Shown: positions 48,931 to 61,829 of the stretch, piece by piece
Layout of the letters: every line of letters begins with the position of its first letter
Numbering within the stretch: position 1 is the first letter of the stretch
From: Marthasterias glacialis
Taxonomy: Eukaryota > Echinodermata > Asteroidea > Forcipulatida > Asteriidae
Reading direction: 5' to 3'
DNA: 64,000 nt
Assembly (NCBI GenBank): GCA_911728455.2
Contig: OU452222.1
Span: 16,347,201 to 16,411,200, forward strand
The notes under the pieces: model-generated
Told to the model about the DNA's origin: nothing
The model's database searches: none
Seen by the model: the letters and a program-made list of their open reading frames with translations, nothing else
Program-made: the position numbers and the translations under genes

Positions 48931-49680
48931 TTTGATTCTGTTGGACTGAGAACTGCCACTAGTAAACTGATGATGGTTTACATGGGATCAGGCATACCAC
49001 TATGATCAAAATCCAACAGTTTGTGTGTTGAGTTACCATAGGGTGTTTGATTCTGTTGGACTGAGAACTGTCACTAGTAAACTGATGATGGTTTACATGG
49101 GATCAGGCATACCACTATAGTCAAAATCCAACAGTTTGTGTGTTGAGATACAATAGGATGTTTGATTCTGTTGGACTGAGAACTGCCACTAGTAAACTGA
49201 TGATGCTTTACATGGGATCAGGCATACCACTACAATCAAAATCCAACAGTTTGTGTGTTGAGATACCATAGGGTGTTTGATTCTGTTGGACTGAGAACTA
49301 CCACTAGTAAACTGATGATGCTTTACATGGGATCAGGCATACCACTATGATCAAAATCCAACAGTTTGTGTGTTTAGATACCATAGGGTGTTTGATTCTG
49401 TTGGACTGAGAACTGCTACTAGCAAACTGATGATGCTTTACATGGGATCAGGCATACCACTTTAATCAGTGTCCAACAGTTTGTGTGTTGAGTTACCATA
49501 GAGTGTTTGATTCGGTTGGACCGAGGAATGCTCTACATGGGACCAGGCATACCACGTTTAATCAAAATCCAACAGTTTACTGTGTGATGAGTTACCATAG
49601 TGTTGGATTCTGTTGGACTGTGAACTGCCACTAGTAAACTGGATTATGGTTTAATGGGATGGGGACAGGCATATCACCAA
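48931..49680. repeat. 115-bp satellite, seven units, in gene C intron
   Basis: Units start 'tttgattctgttggac' at 48931, 49046, 49161, 49276, 49391, 49506 and about 49602. The period is exactly 115 bp for the first six; the last two are diverged and shortened. Each unit also holds ATCCAACAG, the complement of CTGTTGGA, so each can form a hairpin. Confidence 0.93.
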
Positions 49681-50322
49681 ACGTACCCCAAGTCAATTAG
49701 CGGAGTTCTTTGTTTGAGCAAGTGGGCGAAATTTTAAAATCCATGACTAATTAACTACATAATTTCGTCTCGCAGAACATGCCAATAAGTCGAGCGTAAC
49801 ATGTTATGATTTAAGTATATTTGTTCGGGATAGAGACGTGATTGGTTTCATTTGGGGATATCGCAGAAGTAGACAGAGTTAATTAAAAACAAAAGTGTAC
49901 TCAGTCGTCCCCGAAATGCCAAAAATGAGGTTAACATTAATTGTAGAAATCTGCTTTCTTCTGCAATTTGCACCTCAACTTCGTATAGTAAACTTTAAAT
50001 ACGAGTCGTAATTTTATAACCCTCCAAAATGAAATGAAAAATGAACAAGTTTAGTCCAGTTGAACTGGAGCTTGCAAACGCAACCCATATCTCTTTACGT
50101 GAGTTATTTATTAATCACTGGACGTCAGTGCCGAGATTTAATTAATCAACGTTCCCTCCCAGTAATTCCTCATGAGGACTTGTGAGACATACCTAGCTGC
50201 GCGGAAATGAACCACAAATTCAATATCCAATCAATCATCTTAAATTGAAACAAAGCAAACATGAACGGAGGACACTCGATACAGAAACAGTTACCCATTC
50301 ATAGTCAAACCGTGTACGTTAA

Positions 50323-50686
50323 AAGCCCCTGGTCAACATTGGTAGAGTGTCTGCAAAATGCTTCCATTCTTTGCAATAATGAAATAAGATATATGTAATC
50401 AAACCAACCTGTGAAAATTTCAGGTCATTTAATTCGTTGTTTCATTTTGCGAGAAAACGGTAAAAACGCATTCAGCATTTTTGTACGCATTCTCCAGGCA
50501 AGGTTTTGGTCTCATACGAGACGAAAGTTAATTTGTAGATCTTATTTCATTTTGTTATTCAAAAACGATAACACTCCAGGCAGTAATTTTTCAAGGAAAG
50601 TTTTTATCTCTATACCATGTAAGGTATAAAAATGTAACTCTGTGAACATGTATGTTTTTCTTTCTAACCAAAATTGAGCTGTGGCT
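50323..50686. mobile_element. MITE with GCCCC-ACATTGG ends (copy 3)
   Basis: TTAA lies on both sides (50319-50322, 50687-50690). Internal 'tgaaaatttcaggtcattt', 'gtctcatacgagacgaaag' and 'caaggaaagttttt' are shared with 18703-19050. Confidence 0.75.
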
Positions 50687-52116
50687 TTAAAGTATGACAT
50701 TATCTAAGTGCTGACAGTTTCAAGAAAAAAGGTATTAAACATGCCGTTATACTTGTATTGCTTTCTTGGCAAGAACATCAAAAAGTTAGATTGGATTCTA
50801 AATTAATTTTCTAGCCGACGATAGAAGCCTGTCAGATTTTCTTTGACGTTATTCTTTAGGACAACTGGTAACAAAAGCAATTCTCTACGGAGTGAAGAAG
50901 TTTCGATTTTAATCCATGCAATATAAACGACCTTAAACAAAATACAGCACCACCCCGTGGCACTCATCGCACGCACATTGTGATTAATTGTCTCTATACA
51001 CACAGCGAGTGACGCACGAAATGGCCCAAGATGTTTATTTCGTATGTTGCACCGGGAAACTGCGCAAACACAGGTTTTCCTGAAGTATCAAGGGAAAGCC
51101 TACATCAATAATAATTACTCTGGGACATTTAACTGTACAGTAAAATGGCAGAGTCGGTGTGGTTATTGTTTGTGTGTTTGCGTTAGTTTTTCTTTAAATT
51201 TGCTTTCGTTACTAAAGAGTCGAATCATGCTTTTGTCGCAGGAAAATTTGTCACGAAGAGAAACCATAGTGTAACCACGTAATACACGTTTGATGGTATA
51301 ATTATTTAATGCATCATGGAGAGACTGTTTGAAGGACAAGCAAAGAAAAACTTAAAGACCGTAATTCACTCACAGTGTTCAACAAGCCAGATGGACAGTA
51401 GTTATGTTTCTTTATTTTGTTAAAACATTTTTTATCAGGGTTTTCGGTTTTCGAAGTAAACAAAACTAATCCATATATACCACTGAACAAAATAAACCAC
51501 TGTTGTGGCAAAAACTTACATAAAACATTTTGTTTGAACAGAAAAGATTCGCGCCCTCTCGCGTCTTGTGCATAGAAGAAAGGTTTGGGTCTATTCATGA
51601 TTTAAAAAGGGCTCTCAAACACGTGGACAGACATACAACGTAATGAAATCAAATCGTATCATGGTTTATAATACACAGGTATAGAGCAGTCAAAGTGTTA
51701 AAAGTAATGTAATTAGGTGTTGTCTGCCTTCGATGGTAAATCAAAAACGCAAAACATAAATCCAGACTCATTGTTTTTTTATGCAAAATGTCACGAAACC
51801 CTTACTGATTGGCTGCAAGCCCTTCTTCTATAATTTTGAGTATGAAACCGTCCGATATTTCATGAACAGACCATGTACACTTTAAGTATCTTTTTATTAT
51901 TTTTAAGCGTCATTATTGCCTAGGATTTATAGTTTTACTGGAGGCGCTTTGAGGTATTTTGTTTACATAAAGCGCCATATAAATGCCTTTTTTATTATTA
52001 TTTTAAACCAACCCAAGGCACACCTGCACACTGTTTCGGCACACTTTGGACAGTGCGGTATGGAGCGTTGGTGTTTAATGCACGATTGGTTTAGCTTATA
52101 TTGCCACGCGGAATAG

Positions 52117-52362
52117 TAGACCGATCCATTAAGCCCCGCCTCCTTAAGTGACCAATCACCGCCTTGGCTACGCTACCGAAAGTCCGACAAAAGTCCGACA
52201 CGATAAAATCCTATTAAAAAATATAAACAAAGTTGCGCGTTCATGTTGTGCAGTGTTGCATTGAGGATACGCACATGGCGCTGCCCACTTGTACAGTGGC
52301 GATATAGCCATTGCTGTGATTGGCCAATATGTTTAGTGGGTGTGGCTGAATGGATGGGTCTA
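52117..52362. mobile_element. 246-bp MITE, TAGACCGATCCATTAAGCC family
   Basis: The ends TAGACCGATCCATTAAGCC and 'tgaatggatgggtcta' are imperfect inverted repeats. Contains AAAGTCCGACAAAAGTCCGA and a TGATTGGCCAAT box. Confidence 0.75.
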
Positions 52363-55300
52363 TTCTTTCGCAAGGCCTTGCTTTGCCAGGTTAAGGTCTA
52401 AGGCAGAGTTGGTCCAATCACCATGAGGCTACAACAACATGGCTTTGATGTAGCATTAATAAACCGCTTAATAAACCAAAAAACCTTTGACAGGAATGTC
52501 TTTCTAAATCCACATTTTGTAATTAGTGATCAATCTATTTGTTGGAAAGAGATTTAAACGGTGGGGAAATTTTTAAATGCTTGGAGCACAAACTTATATC
52601 ACTTCGTTTTCCCTTTTAAACGGAAATATGAAATGTTTTTTCCTTACTTTCAATCATAAAGTTTTTATATAAAAGAATCAGAGGGCATAGAAAACCATGC
52701 GACACGGCCTGCCAAGAAACATTTTTGACCATTGAGAAAAATGGCGCTGACCAATCATTACACTGGTCACTCGTCAGTTTACACAGCAAACAATCGTATG
52801 CAATTGACCCATAGGGATTTTCGCCCATGGTGGGTCAGCGGAGTTCCGTGCGTGACATAGCGAGGGCTCCATCCTAGTTCTTAAATGTTACTCTAATGCT
52901 TTCATCCCAACCGTTTGTAGTTTGAGAATGTAAAAGACAAGCTGTAAAAGTTCAGCATAAATGTCATGGTAACATGAGCGCGGGCTTTTGAAAATAACAA
53001 AGTATAGCAGTTACTTGTTTGTTACATATTTGTATTCTACAAGAACAGTATAGCCTGAAGGCATTGAACGTTTCGAGTTTGGCCACAGAGTGTCTCCATG
53101 GTTGCATAAATATTCAGGCGCTGACATCTTCTCTTAAAAGATCATTACATTTATTTCAGCTGCAAATCCCACAAGCTTTTCAAACGTTGAAAACGTTGAC
53201 GTGATATAATGCTTCTTGAAGCCTGAATTTCATTTTATACCACACAGTACACGGGAGCTAATTCACATATAATTTAGACCCAATCATGTTTTTTCTTTTT
53301 AAATTGCCTTTGCATACGTCAATCCACTTGCCAATCTGGGCGAAGAGTGCACCTGCAAACGGCACTGTGTTTGTTTTTCATATCAGTTAATCAAAACTTC
53401 ATTAATTCTGCTAGGTTTTTTGTTGACATTCCTTCCCAAATTGAAAAGAAAGGAAACAAAAGATAAAATAAAAATGCACCGCCACCGAGCGTGTTGCCCA
53501 GGGTTTAATCAGCTCGCACTGCCGACAAATTTTTTGAGGATATTATTTTCATATCGGGGGAAAATAGGTTTTTCAGTCAGGAGCTTAATTCGTATGAAGT
53601 TAATATTAAATACAATATGTCATTCACGAGCTCATTTTGAAGAAGAATTCTTTTCTTCTGAGAATAATGTTTCTAGTTTGAGATTTGTAGTCACTCCATT
53701 GCTGCTTCACAATCTCCATAGTATACGTATCGCATAATCACACAACAAAATTTATGCAATGGATTGACGTGAGCTAGTTTTCCCAATTTGTCCATTTGTC
53801 ATTCGAAATGAAGCATCTCATGTTATAGCCTAAACGAGAATAAAATTGTCACATGTCATTTTCCGGACGGATGAAGTCGATGGCGAAAAAGATGCATGAG
53901 GTAAAGAGGAGAAAGAAAAATAAGGTTGCAATGGAAAACAACTTAACCCTATCAGGACCGGGCTTTTTGGGGATGTACGGGGCCGGGTTGGGGGGGGGGG
54001 CACCACATAGTGTCGCATAGTGCCCCTCTTTATTTTCCAAAGTTTTCGACCGATCTTGATGAAACTTGCCACAAAATGTTCATTTCACCGAGTTCTACAT
54101 GATGACGTCAGTTCCAATGATCGTCAAATTCCGTTTTGACTATTTTTTTTGGCCAACTTGTGAACGTGTTTTCCCCATAATTTCTATATTAATTTTTTTT
54201 TTGAAACTTGGCAAACGTGTTCATTTTAACATGATCAATATAATACCAACCTCATTTAACATCTGGAGTTACCATTGGGGCGCTATAATCCATTACTTTA
54301 TCCCATTTTTGAGTTTTTTCACTTAAAAATCATAACGGCCGCTGCCCAGGGCCCAGGGAGCAATGGTAAGGCTTGGTTGACAAATCAAGTAGTGGTGGTG
54401 GCGGGGAAGAGGGGGGGGGGGGTACCGGTGTATTACATTGGCACCGAATTTAACAGGAATCAGCGATAGCACCGACCTGAATTGCGTAATCTGCACATCG
54501 ACTTGCCTCTATCGTAGGGATTTCATGTGCCTTTAAGTAGATTTAATACTACAATTAAAGCTACGACCTTCCATTTTGTGGCCCTCAGAGCTACCACCTT
54601 TCTGCACCTGTTATTTTAAGCTTATTGTCCGCTTTTAACTCAGAATGAACTTACCTTATGACGTTATAGGTAAGGCTAAGTCATATGACAAGCCTGGTAA
54701 ACACGAGGCAATTACAAAACATGAGTATGAAAATAACCTTAGTTCCAAACGGAATTAGCTGGACAAACTATAGGGTACCCTTCCCCACGGCAGATTAGGG
54801 ACCGCTGCTCGAGTTAGAATGTAGACGGGTCTTTGCATGTGTGGCCTTGAGGGAGAAGAATAAACTTAACAATAACGTGCTTCTCTTCACCTCGATGTGT
54901 AAATGGGTGTTTTGTAATATCAACAGCTCTCCAGTACTTCTGTACAAGTACGCTTTTATGGTCATTAATTTGTGGATAGCAAAGGTATACCTTGCCTTTA
55001 AACATGGGAAAATCCCACATATCTTGGGTGTTTTCGAACAGACAGTGCAATAATAACTTGGAATAATATGTCAAAGAATTATGTTTCATAGGCCTACTTT
55101 TCATACTATTTATTATTTTAAAGCACGGTGACAATGTTGTATCTGCTCTTTATGTTACCCAACATATAAATTAAATAGCAGACCTATGAAAATTTAGGCT
55201 CAATCGGTCATCGGAGTTACAAAAAGAATAGTGAAAACCCCCTTATAATGTGTTCACTCCTTTAAAACATCGGGTTTCGGACACGCGACATCAAAACATA

Positions 55301-55443
55301 GTGTTTTACTCATTTCGCAAAAACTATAGCATTTCAAACTAACATATTTCAAAGGGACGGTTTCCCACCATGATCATCTTTATGCCAAGTCATATGTAAA
55401 ACTGTGACCATATAAATTGTCCATCTTACCGATGTTGTGCACA

Positions 55444-55610
55444 GCGGCGTAGCCAGGATTTGTTCACTAGTGGAGCATTGTTTTTCAGTGGGGGGTCCAG
55501 GTACCATGTTATTTTTTAAATGAATTACATGTATCTACATTTTTTTATGGGGGTACCTGGGGGAAGGGGAACTGGACATTTTGTGGGGGCACGTGTCCCC
55601 AGGCACTGGT
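55444..55610. repeat. G-rich 'GGCGTAGCC' dispersed element
   Basis: Starts 'cggcgtagccaggatttg', shares 'tgaattacatgtatct' and 'tgtgggggcac' with 29415-29577 in the same order. Confidence 0.7.
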
Positions 55611-55899
55611 TGTGCACACCCTTTTAAATAAGGTATGGATCAAATCAACCTGAATACTGATATGGGCTGATTTGTGCTGCACTGTGTAGGACCTTTTGCT
55701 GGGACTTTCAGGATAATGTCTTTAAGTTCTTAAGATTCTGTGGTGCAGAATTTCAGTAACAGGATACGGGAAAATACTGGATTTGTTTTGAACGCCTCCT
55801 CGTTTGTTTCAATGGAGACGCATAACTTGTTCGGTAGTTGTTATTTTCAATTTGTATTATTATAATGCATTTCTGGTAATGAAACCAAGAATGCCTCAT

Positions 55900-56205
55900 A
55901 AAGTGAACTTAATCACTGTAGCTCTCAGGCCTGAGGAAACCTGTAAAACAAGGGTGCTTGCTATGCGAACCAGAGACACCGGGGTAATTCCCTCACTCTT
56001 CTATACGATAAGTATTCTGAGTTATTTTACGTGCACTACCCATCCTAGCGCACGGGACCTACGGCTTAATATCCCATCTGAAGGACAAAGCAATTATGGT
56101 TGAGTGTCTTTCTCAATGACACAAGTGCCACGACCGGGATTCGAACCCACATTCTGCTGCAGACAACACCCACGGAACGATCCAGTACGCTCGGCCACGA
56201 CACTC
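55900..56205 (-). repeat. tRNA-derived SINE in gene C intron
   Basis: Reverse strand: GTCGTGGCCGAGCGTACTGG, GTGGGTTCGAATCCCGGTCG, CACTTGTGTCATTGAGAAAG, 'cttcagatgggatattaagc'. The body matches 640-965 and 32930-33298. Confidence 0.8.
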
Positions 56206-56610
56206 CCAATTTGACTTTCAAAAAATGACACTGCGCTCGACAATTGTACTCTAAAGAGAACATTTTCGACAATGTGTGGACAAGTGAGCAGGAGGACTGT
56301 ACCGTAGGTTTTTATGGCCAGATGGGTGTCTGTCGGGCGCTCTATTGGAATTTTGGATATTCTATTAGCCTGTTTTTATGTTGTTAAAATGACGGCCTCT
56401 GGACATCTTGGTTTGTGTGCTTCATTTTTTGGTTTGGACCCATCCGTTTTAGCTTTAGATATCCTTGTGGCTAAAATTCTCGGGGAAATCTCAGTGTATG
56501 TTGTGTTTTGACGTATATTTGAATGGCTAACAAGAAACTATCCACGATATCAGGTTCAAAATCATAACAAAAACGAGGACGATTTGTTCATGAGAAGCAG
56601 AAGGATTTAC

Positions 56611-56824
56611 CTAAATTGAAATTCAGACTCCGAACTGCATCGCCCTCAACGGTGACCACGAGGTTTTCTTCCTGTATGTACAGCACGTTCTCCCGTCGAT
56701 ACGAGAGCTTCACTTCGCCCAGACGCTGGTTACACTGTATGTTGAACGCCTCCGAGTCCGATATCTTAGGCTCACCTTTCGTCCGGTAGGTGTTAAAAGA
56801 CTCCTGGAAGATGTTTCGCATGAT
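56611..56824 (-). CDS. Unrecognised gene C, upstream exon
   Basis: After a pyrimidine-rich stretch and ATGCAG: IMRNIFQESFNTYRTKGEPK, ISDSEAFNIQCNQRLGEVKL, SYRRENVLYIQEENLVVTVE, GDAVRSLNFNL. It looks rich in beta strands. Donor G|GTAAAT carries one base into 48777, across a 7.8-kb intron. An acceptor at CTTCCAG (about 56810) is an alternative. Earlier exons lie further upstream or beyond the window. Confidence 0.7.
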
Positions 56825-57630
56825 CTGCATGGTAGTCCAGATATTGAACGAGAGGAACGGGAGAAGATAAGAGAGGTTTAGTTGTAACACTAGACCCTAC
56901 ATAGCGGGGCTTATGCTGGTGTTTGGACGAGTCGTGATAACACGAGTGGGTAACACGAGCTGCATGGCATATTATTCCTTGTAAATTTAAACGGCAAAAC
57001 CCACTTGACAAACAACAATTTTGTCCGCTCCTCATTTTTGTTATTTTCTCAACAACGGGAGCAACTTTCAAGGTGCCAGGAAATTAATAGAGTACGGAGC
57101 AGGTATTAAAAATCTGAAGTATGTTTTGAAAGAAAAATGATCTGGACGAATCTCGGGGGAGAATTCTCAGCATGAACGCCCCAGACTCTCTCTATATAAC
57201 GGAAGATTATGCATCTGCCGCTCCGGGGAGAAAAGCGTTCGTCCGCCCGCGAGGGTTTTTTGTTCCCTCGCTGTGGAAATCCTTCCCCAGGGTCGGCCAT
57301 TCGTGCCGTTCGAAAGGTCTGCAGACTCAGTGGCTTTAGAGTACCATTAAAGTGAGGATATATTCTAATAAAGACACTGACTGGAACCTTACGGTCAGCT
57401 TTCAGTTGGGTGTAACCTGCCTGTTGGGGGGGGGGGGAGGGGCGTTAACTCTTTTGACAACCATCTCATGCGCCAAAGGCTTGCACCTTTTATGTCGTCC
57501 GCCCATGAAGAACTTTAATAATTTATTGAAAGCGTAAACTTGATTGCATAACAAGTTTATCTAAAAAATAAGCAGGAACTATATAGTCACAATCAACACA
57601 AAGCAACCGTACTCTAACTACGAGAACTGA

Positions 57631-57779
57631 TACTAAACCCACGATTAAGCCCCGCCCACTGGGCACGCGCGCCGTTTGCACGACGATCGCGGTTGTCGGA
57701 CTCTTGTCGGACTTTTGGTTGCGCAATCACATCTGTGATTGGTCAATACACCAAGGGCGGGGCTTAATGGACCAGTCTA
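57631..57779. mobile_element. MITE, reverse member of the ATTAAGCCCCGCC family
   Basis: 'gattaagccccgcccac' at the left and 'gggcggggcttaatggacca' with 'gtcta' at the right are inverted ends. GTCGGACTCTTGTCGGACTT matches the complement of 52117-52362. Confidence 0.75.
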
Positions 57780-60700
57780 TTGTTGACCCCCAAAAGTGGG
57801 CCCCCGCGGTTCTTTTTATCTTCTAAAATTACGATTGACACCATGGACAGCCGTTTTTAATAACACGTCTTGGATTAAGACATTAACGTGTCATTTTGCT
57901 ACCATTTTTTTAGTCAATAATTTTCTATGCAAGCAACCAATTCTGTGATGCATGGGACCATCCATTTTGCAAAGAGGGTATAAAATAACAAGAAGCATCA
58001 CTGGATATTACAAAGGCATTATTTTATCAAGTCTAATACCTAAGATACTAACTGTATTTAAGAACACACGATTTCTATTGTGTTACAAGACTGAAACATC
58101 TTGCCTTTTATCCGTTGAATTAATGTTTTTTTAATGATTTTCTGAACAAAATATTTCAAATGAGCTAAAAGTGTTATTATTTTGACGGCTTTTCTTCGAA
58201 GACTAGTCAGAGAGTGATTTGTTTTCCTCTTCTGAAAACACGGTTAAAAGCACAAAAACACTTCTGGCCATAATCAAAAGGTAAAGAACTCCCCACTGAT
58301 CCGGGCTTTTTGTTCAAAATCCGTCCTTTGACAATTTCGTTAATCATCATCTACAATTCTGACACGAGAAACGTACACCGTAAGATTTAAAACTAATATA
58401 ATATCTGAGGATTTAAAAAACCGCAGTAGTACACAATGAATAAAATATGAAATGAGTCGGCGTAACTAAAAGCCGATGACGTTTTTTTTATGCCCGGAAG
58501 AAACCGCTGGCACTTTGTACTTATATTCCCGCCGACAGAGCGTATACTTTTACACTTTCCCGCACAACTTCACGTCCCTACAGGCTGACAATCCAATCTT
58601 GATCGAAACGAATTACAGATTATGGATTTTCCCCCCCGTTTCTTTCTTAAGTCCCGACTTTCTGTTAGAATTAAGTTTTACTCTCTGTCTTGTTTTTATG
58701 TGTGTGTATATCTTTTCCCCCTTTTTTCTGGTAAAAATCCCCAAAGCTGTTGTATACGGCGCGGTGCTCCCGGCCCCGGGCGGTTGGTCATGTCGTCAAC
58801 ATTACAACGCAAAATACGCCATTGATCCCAAACGCGTTGATTTATCTTGCTAGCTTTGCACCGTAATTTGCTCGGAGAATTAGTGATAAGTTTGCTTTGC
58901 CTTGGCGCATATATACTTTGCCATAGATGTTTTTTTTTTAAACACTGTGTATGTAGTCGTAGCTGTCAGAGTATTAAGTGCAGGATGTTAAACAGAGCCA
59001 GCTGTGGGTACGACTAGCACATCCATCGTACACCATCTCCCGTCCCGCAGCTGCAAAACCATCGATTGAAAACTTGAAATAGGTCGACCTTAAAATCCAT
59101 CCTCTGTCGCTAAACAATTCTAGACTTAACCAACAAGGCTTAATGTTACATGAACATCAAGGATAGAAACGTTATTACCCAAAAAACTAGTGTATTATAA
59201 TAAGTGTCTTTGACGTAGAGAACAAACGTTTTGGTTGACGCGTTGCTTCAATATAACAGGGCCTAAACATAAACAAAACAAGATAGTAACGTCTTGAAAC
59301 AAAACTGCGGAGTTCAGTCTGAACGTCTGTTTGTGAAGCAAACAGAACCGTTCGCTGAGATGGTCTCTGCCTCAAGTTATTATGAACACCCCAGATAGTA
59401 ACACCTTGAGCCAAGACTACTGGTACACTACACAGTATGGTCGTCTCTTTATGGAAGCAAGACACCCCATTCAAATTGATGAGCATTGCTTGTTTCACAC
59501 TTCACGTTGCTTGCATAGTCCGGGCAATTTATTATTCACTCCAAGTCTGAATATAATGTGAAACGACGTGACAGATATCAACATGATTGTCTGAAGACAG
59601 TTGTCGTTTTTGCTGCATCAATTCACCTCATTAACGATTGCTTGATAAAAAACACACCCTGTTATAATTCAAATGTTGCAACCCCGTATAGGCTGTTTTT
59701 CTTTAAAATAGCAACAATATTTGCACATATTCATTTGAAATAAAGAGATGCTGAATAATTTCGAAAACTATAAGCTTTTGATATCGATTTAAGTTCTGTG
59801 AATTTTGATCAGTAAAAATATACCACACTGAGGGAGCCAATAGTACAAAGCAATTAAGCGTCACCTGAGTACAGCCAGCTATACACAACGGCAGTACAGA
59901 TGAGTTGGTCATAAATGAAGCTATTGAACCGCGGGCTCGGCGTTGCTTTTCGGGCCGTCAGCGGTTTTTTATTTTTATCATTTCCTCCCCGTTAAACAGC
60001 TCTCCCTTTCCGTTTGCCTCTCGTGAAGAGCATCAGGTGAAGAACCTTATAGTTGATAATTTATTACGAACTGAGGTCATCAACAGCAAATGAAACGTCA
60101 ATGGTTTACGATTAAGGGGAGAAGATCGTGTCTGTGACGTCACGTACACTTTTTGCGGGTTCGCCGGCGTGACAGTGTGTTTTGATCAGCCAGTAATACT
60201 TCCCTGCCCTGATGCCATGCTTGGTATACGGTCTCCTGTGTGTAATACTACAAATCAAGACTTGTTCTCAACGCGCAACAAAGAGCCAGACCATTGTTTG
60301 CCCACTCCGGAGTCCTTTCAGTTACACTTAGGCCGTATCCATATTGGTGGCAACGGCAACGGCTAAACCCGGGGGCAAGGACATCAATGGGGCTTGGGCG
60401 GGGGCACGTGCCCCCGTGCCCCCCAAGTTACGCCACTGACCCTCAGCATCAGACGTAGCTGTAGCCGTAGCCGCTGTTTCGGACACGGCATGACTTGCAA
60501 GAAAGGAGTAAAAACAAAATGGCTGCACAGTGATAATACTGTACCGGAACTAGTGTTTGGAAAGGCAAAAATGTCATTATCTTGGTACCAAAGAAAAATT
60601 GCTTTCTGTCGTTCCATGCGAAAACTGAGCTCAACCACTTATTTTCCCATTCCCAAAACTTGCTGTAATGTTAAAATTCCCCGCCCAAAACTTAAAAAAC

Positions 60701-61497
60701 TTAAATCTCTTTCGACTACCCTAACTTGTTAATATCTTATAGTCCATTCCAAGCTAACACTGCAAAAACCAGGAATCGAACTTTGTGCTAGTTAAAAGCA
60801 AAAATACAACCCCCCCTCCAAATACAATTTCAGAAAGTGTACCGCGATTCTTCGCGGCGGTTAAGTGTTCACATCAGTCTGTTTACGTACACTCTTCTAG
60901 CCTTTACCAATCAGTTGGAAAAACCAAACTGACAGCTTCATCCAGCGAGCACCCTGGATCAAACATGGCATCGAGAGCGCTTATTGTGTGGTAACAAGTA
61001 CGGCCTGTCCATTTGACAGAGTAAACAGCATAGCCTGGCTGCTTACACAACCTACAATCAATGAAACTAAGGGTAAAAGGTAAACCCCACGACCGGTAGA
61101 ACACCGTATGATGTTTTTCTCTCCTTCGCACAGACGGTCACTTAAAACCCGTGGATGTTTAGAGAAACGCTGCCGTAGAACTGCCCCGTTTCCTGGCCGT
61201 ATTTTTCTTTCGCAATCGAACCGTCACCAAGCTAAACATGTTTTGGGGTGCGTGTGGTTGGTGCACGCCATGGCTTCAACCAATCCCTTGCCCTTGGTCC
61301 TTGCTCTATGGTTCAACTGATACCGGATGCTATTCTTGTCGTGATTAAAAAAATACAGGAATGCGGCAAAGGGATGAGGATCCTTGATAACAAAGTTAAT
61401 TCTCAGAAATAAAACTGAATGAATATTCATCACCTCACTTGCATTTATTAAGTACGGAAACGTACTGACGCGACATGTATAACAAAAAATCCCACTC
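57780..61497. other. Intergenic or upstream intron, no gene seen
   Basis: Open frames at 58476-58853 and 60394-60732 have biased, non-protein-like composition and no splice support. A G-rich 'cccccaagttacgccactg' element lies at 60366-60442. Confidence 0.5.
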
Positions 61498-61823
61498 TTA
61501 TCGTGTACGTATAAGATAGTTATCTTGTACATACATGATAGTTATATTGTATGTACACGATAGTTATCGTTTACGGACACGATAAGTCCAAATATATCGT
61601 ATATGTACACAATAATTCCAAACTTATCGTGTACGTACACGATAAATTATCGTGTACGTGCACGATAAGTCAAAACGTATCGTGCATGTGCACGATAATG
61701 TATATGTACACGATTACTTATCGTGTACGTACATGATAATTCACAACTTATCGTGTATGTACACGATAAGTTCAAACTTATCGTGTATGTACGCAATAAC
61801 TATCGTGTACGTACACGATAACT
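61498..61823. repeat. Array of about twelve 20-22-bp palindromes
   Basis: Each unit is a variant of TATCGTGTACGTACACGATA, perfect at 61625-61644, with spacers of about 2-15 bp such as 'agttcaaac'. Most variants stay self-complementary or differ by one or two bases. A frame open through it is a by-product. Confidence 0.93.
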
Positions 61824-61829
61824 ATTAAG

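Larger units (their letters stand above)
49690..56605. other. Long intron of gene C
   Basis: Apart from the MITEs at 50323 and 52117, a G-rich insertion at 53980-54430 and the elements at 55444 and 55900, I see AT-rich sequence with no credible exon on either strand. Confidence 0.5.

Noticed and set aside
48931-49680. CRISPR-like regular repeats
   Set aside because: Repeats are contiguous 115-bp tandem units without unique spacers, in an animal intron.
58476-58853. 125-codon open frame
   Set aside because: Composition is low-complexity aromatic, and there is no recognisable domain, splice context or polyadenylation signal.
61551-61736. 61-codon open frame
   Set aside because: It reads through the palindrome array; the protein is a by-product of the repeat.
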